A stretch of 43,487 nucleotides of DNA, from contig NZ_JACJSZ010000026.1 of the NCBI RefSeq assembly GCF_014698445.1, positions 1 to 43,487 of the forward strand. Reading direction: 5' to 3'. Made by a program: the position numbers and the translations under genes. Source of the DNA: Microcystis elabens FACHB-917. Lineage in GTDB: Bacteria > Cyanobacteriota > Cyanobacteriia > PCC-6307 > Cyanobiaceae. Of the stretch, positions 16,893 to 25,387 are shown piece after piece (position 1 is the first letter of the stretch; the number at the start of each line of letters is the position of its first letter). Below the pieces are notes generated by a model. It was not told the DNA's origin. It made no database searches and worked only from the letters and a program-made list of their open reading frames with translations.

Positions 16893-18143
16893 TCAGAGGC
16901 GTTCCAGCTCCAGCCGCCCTGCCCGTGATCGCCGCAGCCGCTCCCCCAGAGCGGGCCCCGCCGGCGCCCCTGCCTCGATCAGCTCCCGGGCCGAAATGGC
17001 GGGGCCGATCCGGCGCCAGCGCAGCCACCAGCGCAGCAACGGCCGCCGCGGCTCCACACCGACCGCCAAGGCCAGCGCCACAGCTTCGGCAGGCAGCCCA
17101 TGGGCCTCCAGGCGGGCCGTCCAGGTGAGAGGTGAGTCGGCGGCACTGGCCTCCTCCAGGCGGGCGCGAAGCTCCTTGAGCCCCGCCAGAAGCTGCTGCT
17201 GGCGGTGGGGGAGCTGAAGACGCAGGGCGAGACGGAGGGGGTCGTCAGCGGCCGCGATCAGGGCCATCAGTCGGGGCAGCCCGAGCCGGTCGGCCCAGCG
17301 AAGGCGCCGCCGCCAGCTGCCGTCGACCTGGAGCGCGGCGTCCAGCAGACCCAGCCCCCCCCAACCCTGCAACGCCTCTAAACCCTGCGGCCAGGGCTCG
17401 CGCTCGAGCAAGAGTTCCAGCTCCTTCCGCAGACGGGTGCCGAGGGCAGCCGGCGCCCGCTCGGGAGGATCGCCGGGCCGCCAGGGCCAGGGCCAGTCCT
17501 TCAGGGTTTGCTGAGCTTGCACAAGGCTCTCAGTTTCGAGCTGAAAGCCGAGGCGAGCGGCGTAGCGGGCCGCCCTCAGCAGGCGGGTGGGGTCATCGCG
17601 GAGGCTGGCGGGGTGGAGGAAGCGCAGCCGCCTGTCGCGCAGATCGGCCTGACCGCCGTGGGGATCCAGCAGGACCGGTGGCGTGGCTTCCCCGTCTTTC
17701 GCCAACCGCAGCGCCATGGCGTTGATGCTGAAGTCGCGGCGGGCCAAATCGTCAATGAGGCTGCCGAAGCTCACGACGGGGTTGGCGGCCGCCACCGGAT
17801 AGCGCTCCCGCCGGGCCGTGGCCACATCCAGCCGGAAGGTACCGAAACCAGCCATGGACATCTCAAGCTCCACGGTTCCGTAGGCCCCGTGCTCCCGCCA
17901 GGCCAGTAACCTCCCATCTGAACGGGATTCGAGCTCGCGAGCCACACGCACCGCGGCCGACGCAACGGCATCCGGCGGGCCTTCCACCACCAGATCCAGA
18001 TCAGGCAAGCCCCGCCAGGGATCCTGGTGCACCCGGTGCAGAAGCAAATCTCGCACCGCCCCCCCCACCAGGGCGATCGGAGCCGTCCCGGCCGCCGCAG
18101 CCAGGTTTTCCAGGAGCTCGGGAGGCACGCCGGGTAGATCCAT
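16893..18143 (-). CDS. cca: CCA-adding tRNA nucleotidyltransferase (class II)
   Basis: This 416-aa enzyme adds or repairs the 3'-terminal CCA of tRNA. The class II nucleotidyltransferase head is complete: IALVGGAVRDLLL (about 22-34), the catalytic D-L-D-L-V-V carboxylates (about 45-50), and LARRDFSINAMAL (about 145-157), followed by LLDPHGGQADLRDRRLRFLH and SLRDDPTRLLRAARYAARLGF, the neck/tail signature used in nucleotide selection. The C-terminal helical tail is Arg-rich, as expected for tRNA binding. The ATG at 18143 starts just before the domain; the longer upstream frame adds 42 residues without family resemblance. It is a core gene lying inside an accessory region, divergent from the GT2 gene at 18302. 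Confidence 0.88.
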   Translation of the reverse strand: MDLPGVPPELLENLAAAAGTAPIALVGGAVRDLLLHRVHQDPWRGLPDLDLVVEGPPDAVASAAVRVARELESRSDGRLLAWREHGAYGTVELEMSMAGFGTFRLDVATARRERYPVAAANPVVSFGSLIDDLARRDFSINAMALRLAKDGEATPPVLLDPHGGQADLRDRRLRFLHPASLRDDPTRLLRAARYAARLGFQLETESLVQAQQTLKDWPWPWRPGDPPERAPAALGTRLRKELELLLEREPWPQGLEALQGWGGLGLLDAALQVDGSWRRRLRWADRLGLPRLMALIAAADDPLRLALRLQLPHRQQQLLAGLKELRARLEEASAADSPLTWTARLEAHGLPAEAVALALAVGVEPRRPLLRWWLRWRRIGPAISARELIEAGAPAGPALGERLRRSRAGRLELERL

Positions 18144-18301
18144 CCACTGGAAGTCTGGATACGGGGAGTTAGCAGGCTCCAGACTGGCCCCAACCCTGCC
18201 GGAGCCGTCGGGGCGCTGCCATAGGGATCTCCCACCGGAGCCAACATCCGGGCCGCCACCCCAGCCCACGAACGACCGCTACCCCGACCGAAGCACCGGC
18301 C

Positions 18302-19318
18302 GTGATTGACATCGACCCCACAGACACCACGGAAACCACCAAAGACGGCCCCTCCACCTCTGGCCAGCACCGTGCAGAGTTAGCCATCGTCACGGTGGCT
18401 TACCACAGCCAGGCTCCGCTTGAGCGGCTGGCAGCGGACTTGGCCCTCCAGAACCACTGGCCGCAACGCTGGCTGGTGGTCGACAATGCGCCGCAATCCG
18501 CCCCGCTTCGGTTGAGTCCCAGGCTGAAGGCACTGCCGGTCGAGCGGATCAGCGGCAGGGAAGGGGCAGGGTTCGGCGAAGGTTGCAACCGGGGGTTCGA
18601 GATCCTGGCCGCGCTTGGTTGGCAAGGCTGGGTGTGGCTGCTCAACCCCGACATCAGCCTGGTGGACCCCGATGTCATCGGACGGCTGCAGGGTGTGCTG
18701 GCGAGCCTGCCCCCCCAGGCCCTTGTCGGTACGGCGGTGCTTGATGCCGAGGGCGGCCTGGAGGCGAGCGGAGGCTGGGTCGATCCCGGCCTGGCCTTCC
18801 GCCGTCGCCGCGTCGGGCCCACCCACAGGGCGGAGGCCGCCGCCAAGCCCCTGCGGCTTGACTGGCTGAGCGGCTGCAGCCTCGCCCTGCGGCCAACAGC
18901 CCATACGCCGCCGGCACGGTTCGATCCAGCCCTGCCTCTCTACTACGAAGACATCGATCTCTGTTTGCGGCTGGGGGCTGGCGGCGCCACCTGCCTTTGG
19001 AGCGCGGCGGTCACGGTCGGGCACCGACGGGGCGGCGGCAGCGGCGGCGACCCCGCGCGTCGGTTGGAGCGCACCACCACCAGCTATTGGCGCTTCCTGC
19101 AGCGTCACCGTCCGGCCTGGCAGCGGCTGCTGCGGGGGCTGAGGCTGCTGAGCACCTCCCTGGCACGGCTGCCGTGGCGCCCACGCCGCAGCATGGCGGT
19201 GCTGGGCGGCCTCGCCCGTGCTGTGGCGGCGCCGATCGGCCCAGTGCCAGGGGTGCAGCACGTGGCGCCGGCCGATGCACCGGGACCGGAACCCGCCACA
19301 GCCCCGCCAGGCCAATGA
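18302..19318 (+). CDS. Glycosyltransferase family 2 (rhamnosyltransferase-like)
   Basis: This 338-aa GT-A protein shows the layout of the WbbL/RfbF-like GT2 branch: ELAIVTVAYHSQAPLERL (about 23-40), WLVVDNAPQ (about 58-66), an E-G-A-G-F-G-E-G-C-N-R-G-F segment (about 87-99) in place of the usual N-x-G-F-x-x-x-x-N-x-G, WLLNPDISL (about 113-121) as the D-x-D region, and LPLYYEDIDLCLRL (about 213-226), where the Glu-Asp pair is the catalytic base region. It probably adds a deoxyhexose such as rhamnose, by family analogy only. The start is GTG at 18302. The stop overlaps the next gene's ATG by four bases (ATGA). Confidence 0.84.
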   Translation: MIDIDPTDTTETTKDGPSTSGQHRAELAIVTVAYHSQAPLERLAADLALQNHWPQRWLVVDNAPQSAPLRLSPRLKALPVERISGREGAGFGEGCNRGFEILAALGWQGWVWLLNPDISLVDPDVIGRLQGVLASLPPQALVGTAVLDAEGGLEASGGWVDPGLAFRRRRVGPTHRAEAAAKPLRLDWLSGCSLALRPTAHTPPARFDPALPLYYEDIDLCLRLGAGGATCLWSAAVTVGHRRGGGSGGDPARRLERTTTSYWRFLQRHRPAWQRLLRGLRLLSTSLARLPWRPRRSMAVLGGLARAVAAPIGPVPGVQHVAPADAPGPEPATAPPGQ

Positions 19319-20424
19319 ACATGCCGCGCCCCCTGGCCCTGTTCAACGGCAGCTATCTGAGCCAGAAGCCCACGGGGATCGGTGTGGTGGCAAGGGATCT
19401 GGTGGCCGCTCTCGATCCCGGCCTTGTGCCGCTGCTTGACCCTGGCGTGGCCGCTGCCGCGGAACCCGCCAGCCGCCTGCACGCCCGGCCCCACAGCATC
19501 GCCATCCCCTCCGATCTTTCCCCAGCTGACGGGAGCCGCGGGCACCTGCGTCGACTGCTCTGGACCCAGAACACGCTGCCCACGATCCTGCGGAGCCATG
19601 GGAATCCGCTGCTGCTCTCGCCCCTGCCGGAGGCCCCGCTGCTGCGCGGAGTCCGATCGGTGGTGCTGGCCCACGACCTCCTGCCGCTGCGCTTTCCTCA
19701 GCCGACGCCTCTGCTGGCCTACCACCTCGGCTACATACCGCTGGTGTTGCACGCGGCTCTGCGGGTGCTGTGCAATTCCGAGGCCACAGCCCGGGAAGTG
19801 CACAACAGGCTCCGGGTGCCGGCCCGTCGGCTGGTGCCGATCCGGCTGGGCTTTGATCCCGGCGCGCTGCGGCCGCTGGGACTGGAGCGCGAGTCTTTCT
19901 TCCTGGTGCTGGGGCGGCACGATCCGCACAAGAACCTGGCGAGGGTTCTGCGGGCCTTTACCCTGCTGCACGACTCCGAGGCGAGCCTGCACCTGGTGGG
20001 TCCCCACGATCGCCGCTACACGCCCCGGCTGCAGGCCCTGGCAAGCGATCTCGGCATCAGCGCCCGCTGCCGCTGGATCCCCTGGGTGAGCGACAGCGAG
20101 CGTCTGGAGCTACTCAACCGCTGCCGGGCCCTGGTGATTGCCAGCCTCTGGGAGGGCTTTGGCCTGCCGGCGCTGGAGGCCATGGCCTGCGGCACAGCGG
20201 TGATTGCGGCCCAGGCCGGAGCCCTGCCTGAGGTGGTGGGTCCGGTGGGTGAGCTGGTCGATCCGCGCCGCCCCGAAGCGATCGCCTCCGCCATGGCCGC
20301 CACGTTGGCGGACAACGGCATGCTGGCCCGTGCCAGGCGGGATGGTCCCACCCGGGCCAGCAGCTTCGACTGGCGCGTCACCGCCGCCGCAGTGACGACC
20401 CTGCTGCAGGAGCTGGCAGAGTGA
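19315..20424 (+). CDS. Glycosyltransferase family 4 (mannosyltransferase-like)
   Basis: This 369-aa GT-B enzyme is translationally coupled to the GT2 before it (ATGA) and to the membrane protein after it (GTGA). The N-terminal N-x-x-Y-L-S-x-K-P-T-G-I-G-V-V-A-R-D-L segment (about 11-29) is the glycine-rich acceptor-side motif. The donor half has LGRHDPHKNLARVLRAF (about 199-215) and LWEGFGLPALEAMACG (278-293), containing the E-x7-E motif. The overall pattern, with a short N-terminal half and the 'HDPHKNL' variant, is most like the mannosyl/rhamnosyltransferase group of GT4. No membrane span. Confidence 0.88.
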   Translation: MNMPRPLALFNGSYLSQKPTGIGVVARDLVAALDPGLVPLLDPGVAAAAEPASRLHARPHSIAIPSDLSPADGSRGHLRRLLWTQNTLPTILRSHGNPLLLSPLPEAPLLRGVRSVVLAHDLLPLRFPQPTPLLAYHLGYIPLVLHAALRVLCNSEATAREVHNRLRVPARRLVPIRLGFDPGALRPLGLERESFFLVLGRHDPHKNLARVLRAFTLLHDSEASLHLVGPHDRRYTPRLQALASDLGISARCRWIPWVSDSERLELLNRCRALVIASLWEGFGLPALEAMACGTAVIAAQAGALPEVVGPVGELVDPRRPEAIASAMAATLADNGMLARARRDGPTRASSFDWRVTAAAVTTLLQELAE

Positions 20425-22634
20425 CCCCTGCGCTGGATGGCACCCTGCTGGAGCGGAGCTGGGAGATGGCCACGGTCTTCACCACGCCCCTCAGCCTGCT
20501 CCTGCTCGGGCTAACAGCGCTCAACCTTGCTGCCCTGCTGCGACCTGTGAGCCTGCTGTCGCGGGCGGTGGGGGCGGCACTGCTGCTGCCCCTGCTGCTG
20601 CTGCTGGCCCTGCCGCTGCCGGGGTCAGCCCTGGGCCCGCTGCTGCAGGCAGCCATCCCGCTGCTGGTCCTTCTGCTCCTGACGGTGTTGCTGCAGGAGC
20701 AACCCAACGCCCATGGCGGGGAGCTCCCGCAGCCCTTGGCGAGCGGGCCCAGTAGCGCCTCCGCGGCCCCAACCCCCACCCAGCCACAGCACGGGAGGCT
20801 CTATGTGGCCACGGCCATCGCAGCCAGCCTGGCCATCGCTCTGCTGCTGGCGCTGCGCCCCTATCCATTCGAGTACCCCGGAGATTCCACCGATTATTGG
20901 CAGGGCTTCATCCAGGCGCAGCTGGAGCCATCACCGCCGCGAAGCTGCATGGTGGAGGGGCTTCGCCAGCCGACGTACCAGCGCTTCTGCACCCTCTGGA
21001 GTGTGGTGCTGCAGGCTGGGCATCTGGTGCCATCCGCCCTGTTGAGCGGGATTCCGCAGCGGCTCACGATCGCCCTTGAGGTGACCGTGCTGGGGCTCTC
21101 CAGCTTCCGGTTGCTGCAGGCAAGCAAGGTGGGTGCGGCGGCGGCGGCCCTGAGCTGGCTTCTGGTGGCCTTCGGCCTGGGCAACCAGGCCATCGCCTTT
21201 CTGGTCAATCACGCTCTGCAGGGCTCAATCCTGGCGGCCGCGATCTTCCTGGAGGCCGTGATGGTGATGCTGCGCCTGCTGTTATGGCGCACGTCCCCGC
21301 TCCTACAGGCAGGCAGCCTGGTGGCCGCGCTGCTGGTCTTCCTCCTCCTGGCGATGAAACTGCACGGCGCCTTCGCGCTCTGCACCCTGGTCCTGGTGGT
21401 GCCCCTGCTGTCCCTGATCGGCATCGCCAGACTCGGAGGACATTGGAAGCAGCCCCTGGCGTTCTCAGGTGTCAGCCGAGCCTCGGCACGCTGGCTCCTG
21501 ATCGCCAGCCTCGGCCTGATGGCACTGACGCTCACCATGAAGACCGGTTGGCTGCTCAACAAGCGGGCCGAATACATCGTCCCCTGGTCGTTTGTGGGCT
21601 GGCTTGGAGTGCCGTCCCATGCCCTGCCTGGTTCCTACTTGATGCGCGCACCGGGATCCCGGCCGGAAACCCTGGCGGTGGCCGGCATCCTGATCGGGAT
21701 CGTGCACCTGTCCCGCAACTGGAGGCCCGGCTGTCGCGGCGCCGCAGAACCGCGGCCACATGAACCTCAGGGAGGCAGCGATCCCAGCCAAGCGGAGGCA
21801 TCGCTCTATGCCCTCGCGGCGTCCCTCTACGGCGTGGCGGTTCTCGTCGTGTTCCTGCTGCCGCCGTTCAGCCATTTGTTCCTGAACATCCCCTACGAGG
21901 TCACCTCCAACTACCGGCTGATGTGGGGCTGCATCCTGTTTTCGCCACTGCCCTGCCTGCTGCTGCATGGCCTCAGCGGCCGCCGGCTACCGGCCTCCCT
22001 GGCGGCACTGATCATGGCGGTGGTGCTGATTCCAGTGCCTGGCGGCTCAGCCCGAAGCCCTCAACTGTTCTGGAGCAAGTCGCCGCATCTCCTGCAGGGC
22101 CCCTCGGCGCGGGTGGACCTCATGGCCATCGCCGCGGCGCTGATCCCGCCACTGGCCACGGCTCCAGCGCAAGAGGGTCTGCCGCCTGTGGTGCTGGCCG
22201 ATGAACTGATCGCCTCGTCCCTCGCCCCCTGGACGGGCCTGGTGCGGCCTACGCATCCAATCCGCGTCTACAACCGGGCCGATCTGAGCGATCCGCGAAA
22301 GTGGGATACCCAGGCCCCACTGCGGCAGGCCACGTCCGATTCGGCACGGTTACAAGTGCTTGCCAGCCTGGAATCACGTCCCACTCTGGTGGTGCAGCAA
22401 CGCCCATTCGACGCCGCTGAATTTTACAGCCCCTATAGCGAGATCTTGGTTTACGACCGAGATATTGTCTCGCTTGTGAGCGCTACTAGCGTGAATGCCC
22501 TGAGCCCAACCGTGCTCAGGGCAGCCGGCTTTGAGCTCTGGAAACGGCTAGACAGTTGTGGCCGCACCATGCCTGCCGCAGCGTCGCAGAGCCAGGATGT
22601 GTACTGGATCTGGAGGAGGAACAGGCTCCCCTGA
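20421..22634 (+). CDS. Large multi-pass membrane protein, possible GT-C glycosyltransferase
   Basis: This 737-aa protein has about 13-14 predicted spans, then a soluble C-terminal domain of about 170 residues. An unusual Ser/Pro/Ala/Gln-rich hydrophilic linker (about residues 93-130) follows the first three spans. After the next span, RPYPFEYPGDSTDYWQGF (about 148-165) is an acidic external loop like that of GT-C enzymes. I do not recognise a defined family. Position as the third gene of a coupled GT2-GT4 chain makes a role in building or exporting the same glycan likely. The start is GTG at 20421 in a GTGA overlap; an ATG at 20466 is an alternative. Carbamoyltransferase follows after 145 bp. 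Confidence 0.55.
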   Translation: MTPALDGTLLERSWEMATVFTTPLSLLLLGLTALNLAALLRPVSLLSRAVGAALLLPLLLLLALPLPGSALGPLLQAAIPLLVLLLLTVLLQEQPNAHGGELPQPLASGPSSASAAPTPTQPQHGRLYVATAIAASLAIALLLALRPYPFEYPGDSTDYWQGFIQAQLEPSPPRSCMVEGLRQPTYQRFCTLWSVVLQAGHLVPSALLSGIPQRLTIALEVTVLGLSSFRLLQASKVGAAAAALSWLLVAFGLGNQAIAFLVNHALQGSILAAAIFLEAVMVMLRLLLWRTSPLLQAGSLVAALLVFLLLAMKLHGAFALCTLVLVVPLLSLIGIARLGGHWKQPLAFSGVSRASARWLLIASLGLMALTLTMKTGWLLNKRAEYIVPWSFVGWLGVPSHALPGSYLMRAPGSRPETLAVAGILIGIVHLSRNWRPGCRGAAEPRPHEPQGGSDPSQAEASLYALAASLYGVAVLVVFLLPPFSHLFLNIPYEVTSNYRLMWGCILFSPLPCLLLHGLSGRRLPASLAALIMAVVLIPVPGGSARSPQLFWSKSPHLLQGPSARVDLMAIAAALIPPLATAPAQEGLPPVVLADELIASSLAPWTGLVRPTHPIRVYNRADLSDPRKWDTQAPLRQATSDSARLQVLASLESRPTLVVQQRPFDAAEFYSPYSEILVYDRDIVSLVSATSVNALSPTVLRAAGFELWKRLDSCGRTMPAAASQSQDVYWIWRRNRLP

Positions 22635-22640
22635 TCCGCA

Positions 22641-22676
22641 GCGAGCCCTGGGCCAAAGCCCTCGCCTAGAATTCCG
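22641..22676 (+). terminator. Possible weak rho-independent terminator
   Basis: Six bases after the stop of the 737-aa gene, GCGA and GGGC pair with GCCC and TCGC around a CAAA loop, with a small bulge, and TAGAATTCCGTCTTT follows. The T-rich tail is imperfect, so this may only attenuate transcription into the carbamoyltransferase gene. Confidence 0.25.
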
Positions 22677-22779
22677 TCTTTACCACCCTCGCAAACTGGA
22701 GCAGGGCCTAGGCGCAGCCACCCGCTGTTCACAAGCCAAATGCAGCAGATGCGATTTTTTTCGTTAGAGCCGATCTTGT

Positions 22780-24648
22780 ATGAACATCCTGGGCATCTCG
22801 GCCTACTACCACGACAGCGCCGCAGCCCTGATCGACGGCGATGCCCTGCTCGCCGCAGCACAGGAAGAACGCTTCACCCGGCGGAAGCACGACGCCAGAT
22901 TTCCTGCCCAGGCGATCCGTTTCTGCTTGGAAAGTCAGGGCCTGAGGCTTCATGATCTAGAGTCGATTGTCTACTACGAAAAGCCACTCCTCACATTTGA
23001 GCGGCTGCTCGAAACGTATCTGGGCGCGGCCCCACGCGGTAGCCGGTCCTTTGTTGCCGCCATGCAGGTATGGCTGAAGGAAAAGCTGTTTCTAAAGAGC
23101 GAGATACGCAAGAGCCTTCGCGACCTCGCTCTTGCCATGGCCCATGACTGGGCCGAGCCGGAGCCCAGTATCGTGGACCTACCAGAGTTGCTATTCAGCG
23201 AACACCACCTCTCCCACGCAGGTTCGGCCTTCTATCCCAGCCCCTTCGAAAATGCCGCTGTGCTCTGCATGGATGGGGTGGGCGAGTGGGCCACAACCTC
23301 GGCATGGCTCGGCGAAAGCAACACGCTGAAACCGCTATGGGATATCAGCTTTCCCCATTCTTTGGGGCTTCTTTATTCCGCCTTCACCTACTACTGCGGC
23401 TTCAAGGTGAATTCAGGCGAATACAAGTTGATGGGCCTTGCCCCCTATGGAGAGCCCGTGCATGCGGACACGATCCGGCGCCACCTCATCGACATCAAGC
23501 CCGACGGCACCTTCCGGCTTGACCTTAGCTATTTCAAGTATCACCGCGGCTTCCGAATGACCGGCCGCAAGTTTCATAAGTTGTTCGGCCGCCCACCGCG
23601 GCAGGGTGAGACGGAGCTCAGCCAGTTCCACATGGATTTAGCTGCTTCGATCCAGGAAGTAACCGAAGAGATCGTGGTCAAGCTGGCACGCAGCCTGCGT
23701 AGTGAGACCGGTGCCACGGATCTTTGCCTTTCAGGTGGCGTGGCCCTCAATTGTGTCGCCAACGGCAAGCTGCTGCGAGAAAAGATCTTTGAGCGGATCT
23801 GGATCCAGCCCGCAGCCGGCGATGCCGGTTCTGCTCTTGGGGCCGCCCTGGTGGCCTGGCATCAGCACTACGGCAGGCCCCGCAAGCCCGAGCCTCACGA
23901 CGGCATGCGGGGCACCTTTGTGGGCCCTCGCTTCTCTAACGAGGCAGTACAGGCCTACCTCCTCGGCGTCGAGGCCTGCTTCCACAGCCTTGAAGACGGT
24001 CCGCTCTTTGAAAAGCTGGCCGAACTGCTCGACCAAGGCAAGGTGATCGGCTGGTTCAACGGGGCGATGGAGTTTGGACCTCGCGCCCTCGGGGGTCGCT
24101 CGATTTTAGGCGACCCGCGGAATCGCCAGATGCAGAGCATCATGAACCTGAAGATCAAGTATCGTGAAAGCTTTCGTCCCTTCGCACCCTCGGTTCTGGA
24201 TGAGGAAGTTTCAAATCAATTCGATCTTGAGACTAGCAGTCCCTACATGTTACTGGTGGCGCCTGTTAAACCCGAGCTTTGCACAGCGATGAGTGACGAA
24301 CAGCAGCAACTTTTCGGCATCGAGAAGCTGAAGACGGTACGGTCCGCTTTGCCAGCAATCACTCATGTTGATTACTCCGCACGAGTACAAACCGTAAGCC
24401 CTCGAACAAATCCTCGCTATTACAATCTTATCCGGGCGTTCCAGCGTCACACCGGCTGTCCCGTCGTCGTAAACACATCTTTCAACGTTCGCGGTGAACC
24501 CATTGTGTGCACCCCCGATGATGCTTACCGCTGTTTTATGCGCACCGAGATGGATGTTCTAGTCCTTGAAAATCAGCTCCTGTTCAAGGAGGAGCAACCT
24601 TCTCGCGCCCGCGAAGAGGGGTGGAAAGACGAATTTGAGCTTGATTAA
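22780..24648 (+). CDS. NodU/CmcH-family carbamoyltransferase
   Basis: This 622-aa enzyme is expected to transfer a carbamoyl group from carbamoyl phosphate, via a carbamoyl-adenylate, to a hydroxyl group. It begins MNILGISAYYHDSAAALI, the usual NodU opening, and carries the metal-binding EHHLSHAGSAF (141-151), VLCMDGVGEWATTS (161-174), NSGEYKLMGLAPYG (about 211-224), LSGGVALNCVANGKL (about 315-329) and EFGPRALGGRSILGDPR (about 429-445). The C-terminal YrdC-like lobe includes VVNTSFNVRGEPIVCTPDDA. Length is normal. The acceptor is unknown; close relatives act on Nod factors, cephalosporins and saxitoxin precursors, but here the glycan locus suggests a sugar. AT-rich sequence precedes the start, with no clear Shine-Dalgarno. 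Confidence 0.9.
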   Translation: MNILGISAYYHDSAAALIDGDALLAAAQEERFTRRKHDARFPAQAIRFCLESQGLRLHDLESIVYYEKPLLTFERLLETYLGAAPRGSRSFVAAMQVWLKEKLFLKSEIRKSLRDLALAMAHDWAEPEPSIVDLPELLFSEHHLSHAGSAFYPSPFENAAVLCMDGVGEWATTSAWLGESNTLKPLWDISFPHSLGLLYSAFTYYCGFKVNSGEYKLMGLAPYGEPVHADTIRRHLIDIKPDGTFRLDLSYFKYHRGFRMTGRKFHKLFGRPPRQGETELSQFHMDLAASIQEVTEEIVVKLARSLRSETGATDLCLSGGVALNCVANGKLLREKIFERIWIQPAAGDAGSALGAALVAWHQHYGRPRKPEPHDGMRGTFVGPRFSNEAVQAYLLGVEACFHSLEDGPLFEKLAELLDQGKVIGWFNGAMEFGPRALGGRSILGDPRNRQMQSIMNLKIKYRESFRPFAPSVLDEEVSNQFDLETSSPYMLLVAPVKPELCTAMSDEQQQLFGIEKLKTVRSALPAITHVDYSARVQTVSPRTNPRYYNLIRAFQRHTGCPVVVNTSFNVRGEPIVCTPDDAYRCFMRTEMDVLVLENQLLFKEEQPSRAREEGWKDEFELD

Positions 24649-24711
24649 CAGACCTCTGACTTCTGCTGCCATCCCTTCCTTGGCTAGTCATTCTTGCCCC
24701 AAGCATCTGCC

Positions 24712-25116
24712 ATGGCCCCAGTCTCAACTCCTGCCCCCAGCCGTCGCCAACTTCGAGAGTTCGGTCTGCTCATCGGCATCGTGTTTCCTTTGGTGCTGGG
24801 CTGGCTGCTGCCCGCTCTGCACGGGCATCCATTTCGTCATTGGACCCTCTGGATCGGCATCCCTGCGCTCTTTTTCGCGATTGCCTGCCCACGAGTCCTG
24901 AACCGGCCTTATCTCGGTTGGATGGCTTTGGGCCATGGACTCGGCTTGATCAATAGCCATCTGATCCTTGGCGTCGTTTACTTGGTGGTGCTCCAGCCCA
25001 TTGCTTTGGTGATGCGCGCCATGGGCCATGATCCGCTGCGACGCCGGCGCAGTGTCAACACGAGCTACCGAGAGGTGCACACCAACAAGAGCGTGGACTT
25101 CAAACGTATTTTTTAG
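24712..25116 (+). CDS. SxtJ-family membrane protein
   Basis: This 134-aa protein has three to four predicted spans. The opening S-R-R-Q-L-R-E-F-G-L-L-I-G-I-V-F-P-L (about 9-26), the central RVLNRPYLGWMALGHGLGLINS (about 64-85) and the closing GHDPLRRRR are the pattern of the SxtJ family, which is regularly found beside NodU-type carbamoyltransferases, including in saxitoxin clusters where the name arose. No biochemical function is established for SxtJ. The start is ATG at 24712, 63 bp after the carbamoyltransferase stop; a TTG at 24694 is less likely. The positive C-terminal end should face the cytoplasm. Confidence 0.8.
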   Translation: MAPVSTPAPSRRQLREFGLLIGIVFPLVLGWLLPALHGHPFRHWTLWIGIPALFFAIACPRVLNRPYLGWMALGHGLGLINSHLILGVVYLVVLQPIALVMRAMGHDPLRRRRSVNTSYREVHTNKSVDFKRIF

Positions 25117-25199
25117 TCAGGCTGAATCTCTCCAGGACCGAGGCTATCTAACCCCAGCCAACAATCCGCCTGTCCATCCCCCCCATAACCACCACATCT

Positions 25200-25361
25200 A
25201 TGGAAGCCTTACTTGATCTGGCCAAGGACATCTGGGATTACCTTCGGATCCGCAAGAAGTACTGGCTGGCACCTCTGATCTTTACTCTCGTTCTTCTTGG
25301 CGCCCTTCTAGTTGTCACCCACGGCTCGGTGGTAGCTCCCTTCATTTATTCAATCTTCTGA
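25200..25361 (+). CDS. DUF5989-type small membrane protein (53 aa)
   Basis: This small gene encodes 53 residues: an amphipathic start MEALLDLAKDIWDYLRIRKK, one membrane span beginning YWLAPLIFTLVLLGALLVV, then a conserved-looking end, THGSVVAPFIYSIF. The K-K-Y-W-L-x-P and Q/H-G-S-x-x-A-P-F-I-Y elements match the DUF5989 family that follows carbamoyltransferase and SxtJ genes. It lies 83 bp after the SxtJ gene on the same strand and ends 26 bp from the convergent pcrA stop. Function is unknown; a membrane anchor or regulator for the carbamoyltransferase is a reasonable guess. The ATG at 25200 is the only start giving this pattern. Confidence 0.8.
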   Translation: MEALLDLAKDIWDYLRIRKKYWLAPLIFTLVLLGALLVVTHGSVVAPFIYSIF

Positions 25362-25387
25362 GCGAATTGGGAATTCCGGATGGGTCG

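Noticed and set aside
18595..18612. GGTTCGA-like tRNA T-loop string
   Set aside because: It falls inside a GT2 coding region and no cloverleaf can be built around it.
22780..25361. Saxitoxin-type biosynthetic cluster
   Set aside because: Only the SxtJ-like and carbamoyltransferase genes are present; no SxtA-like or other pathway genes, and the surroundings are glycan genes.
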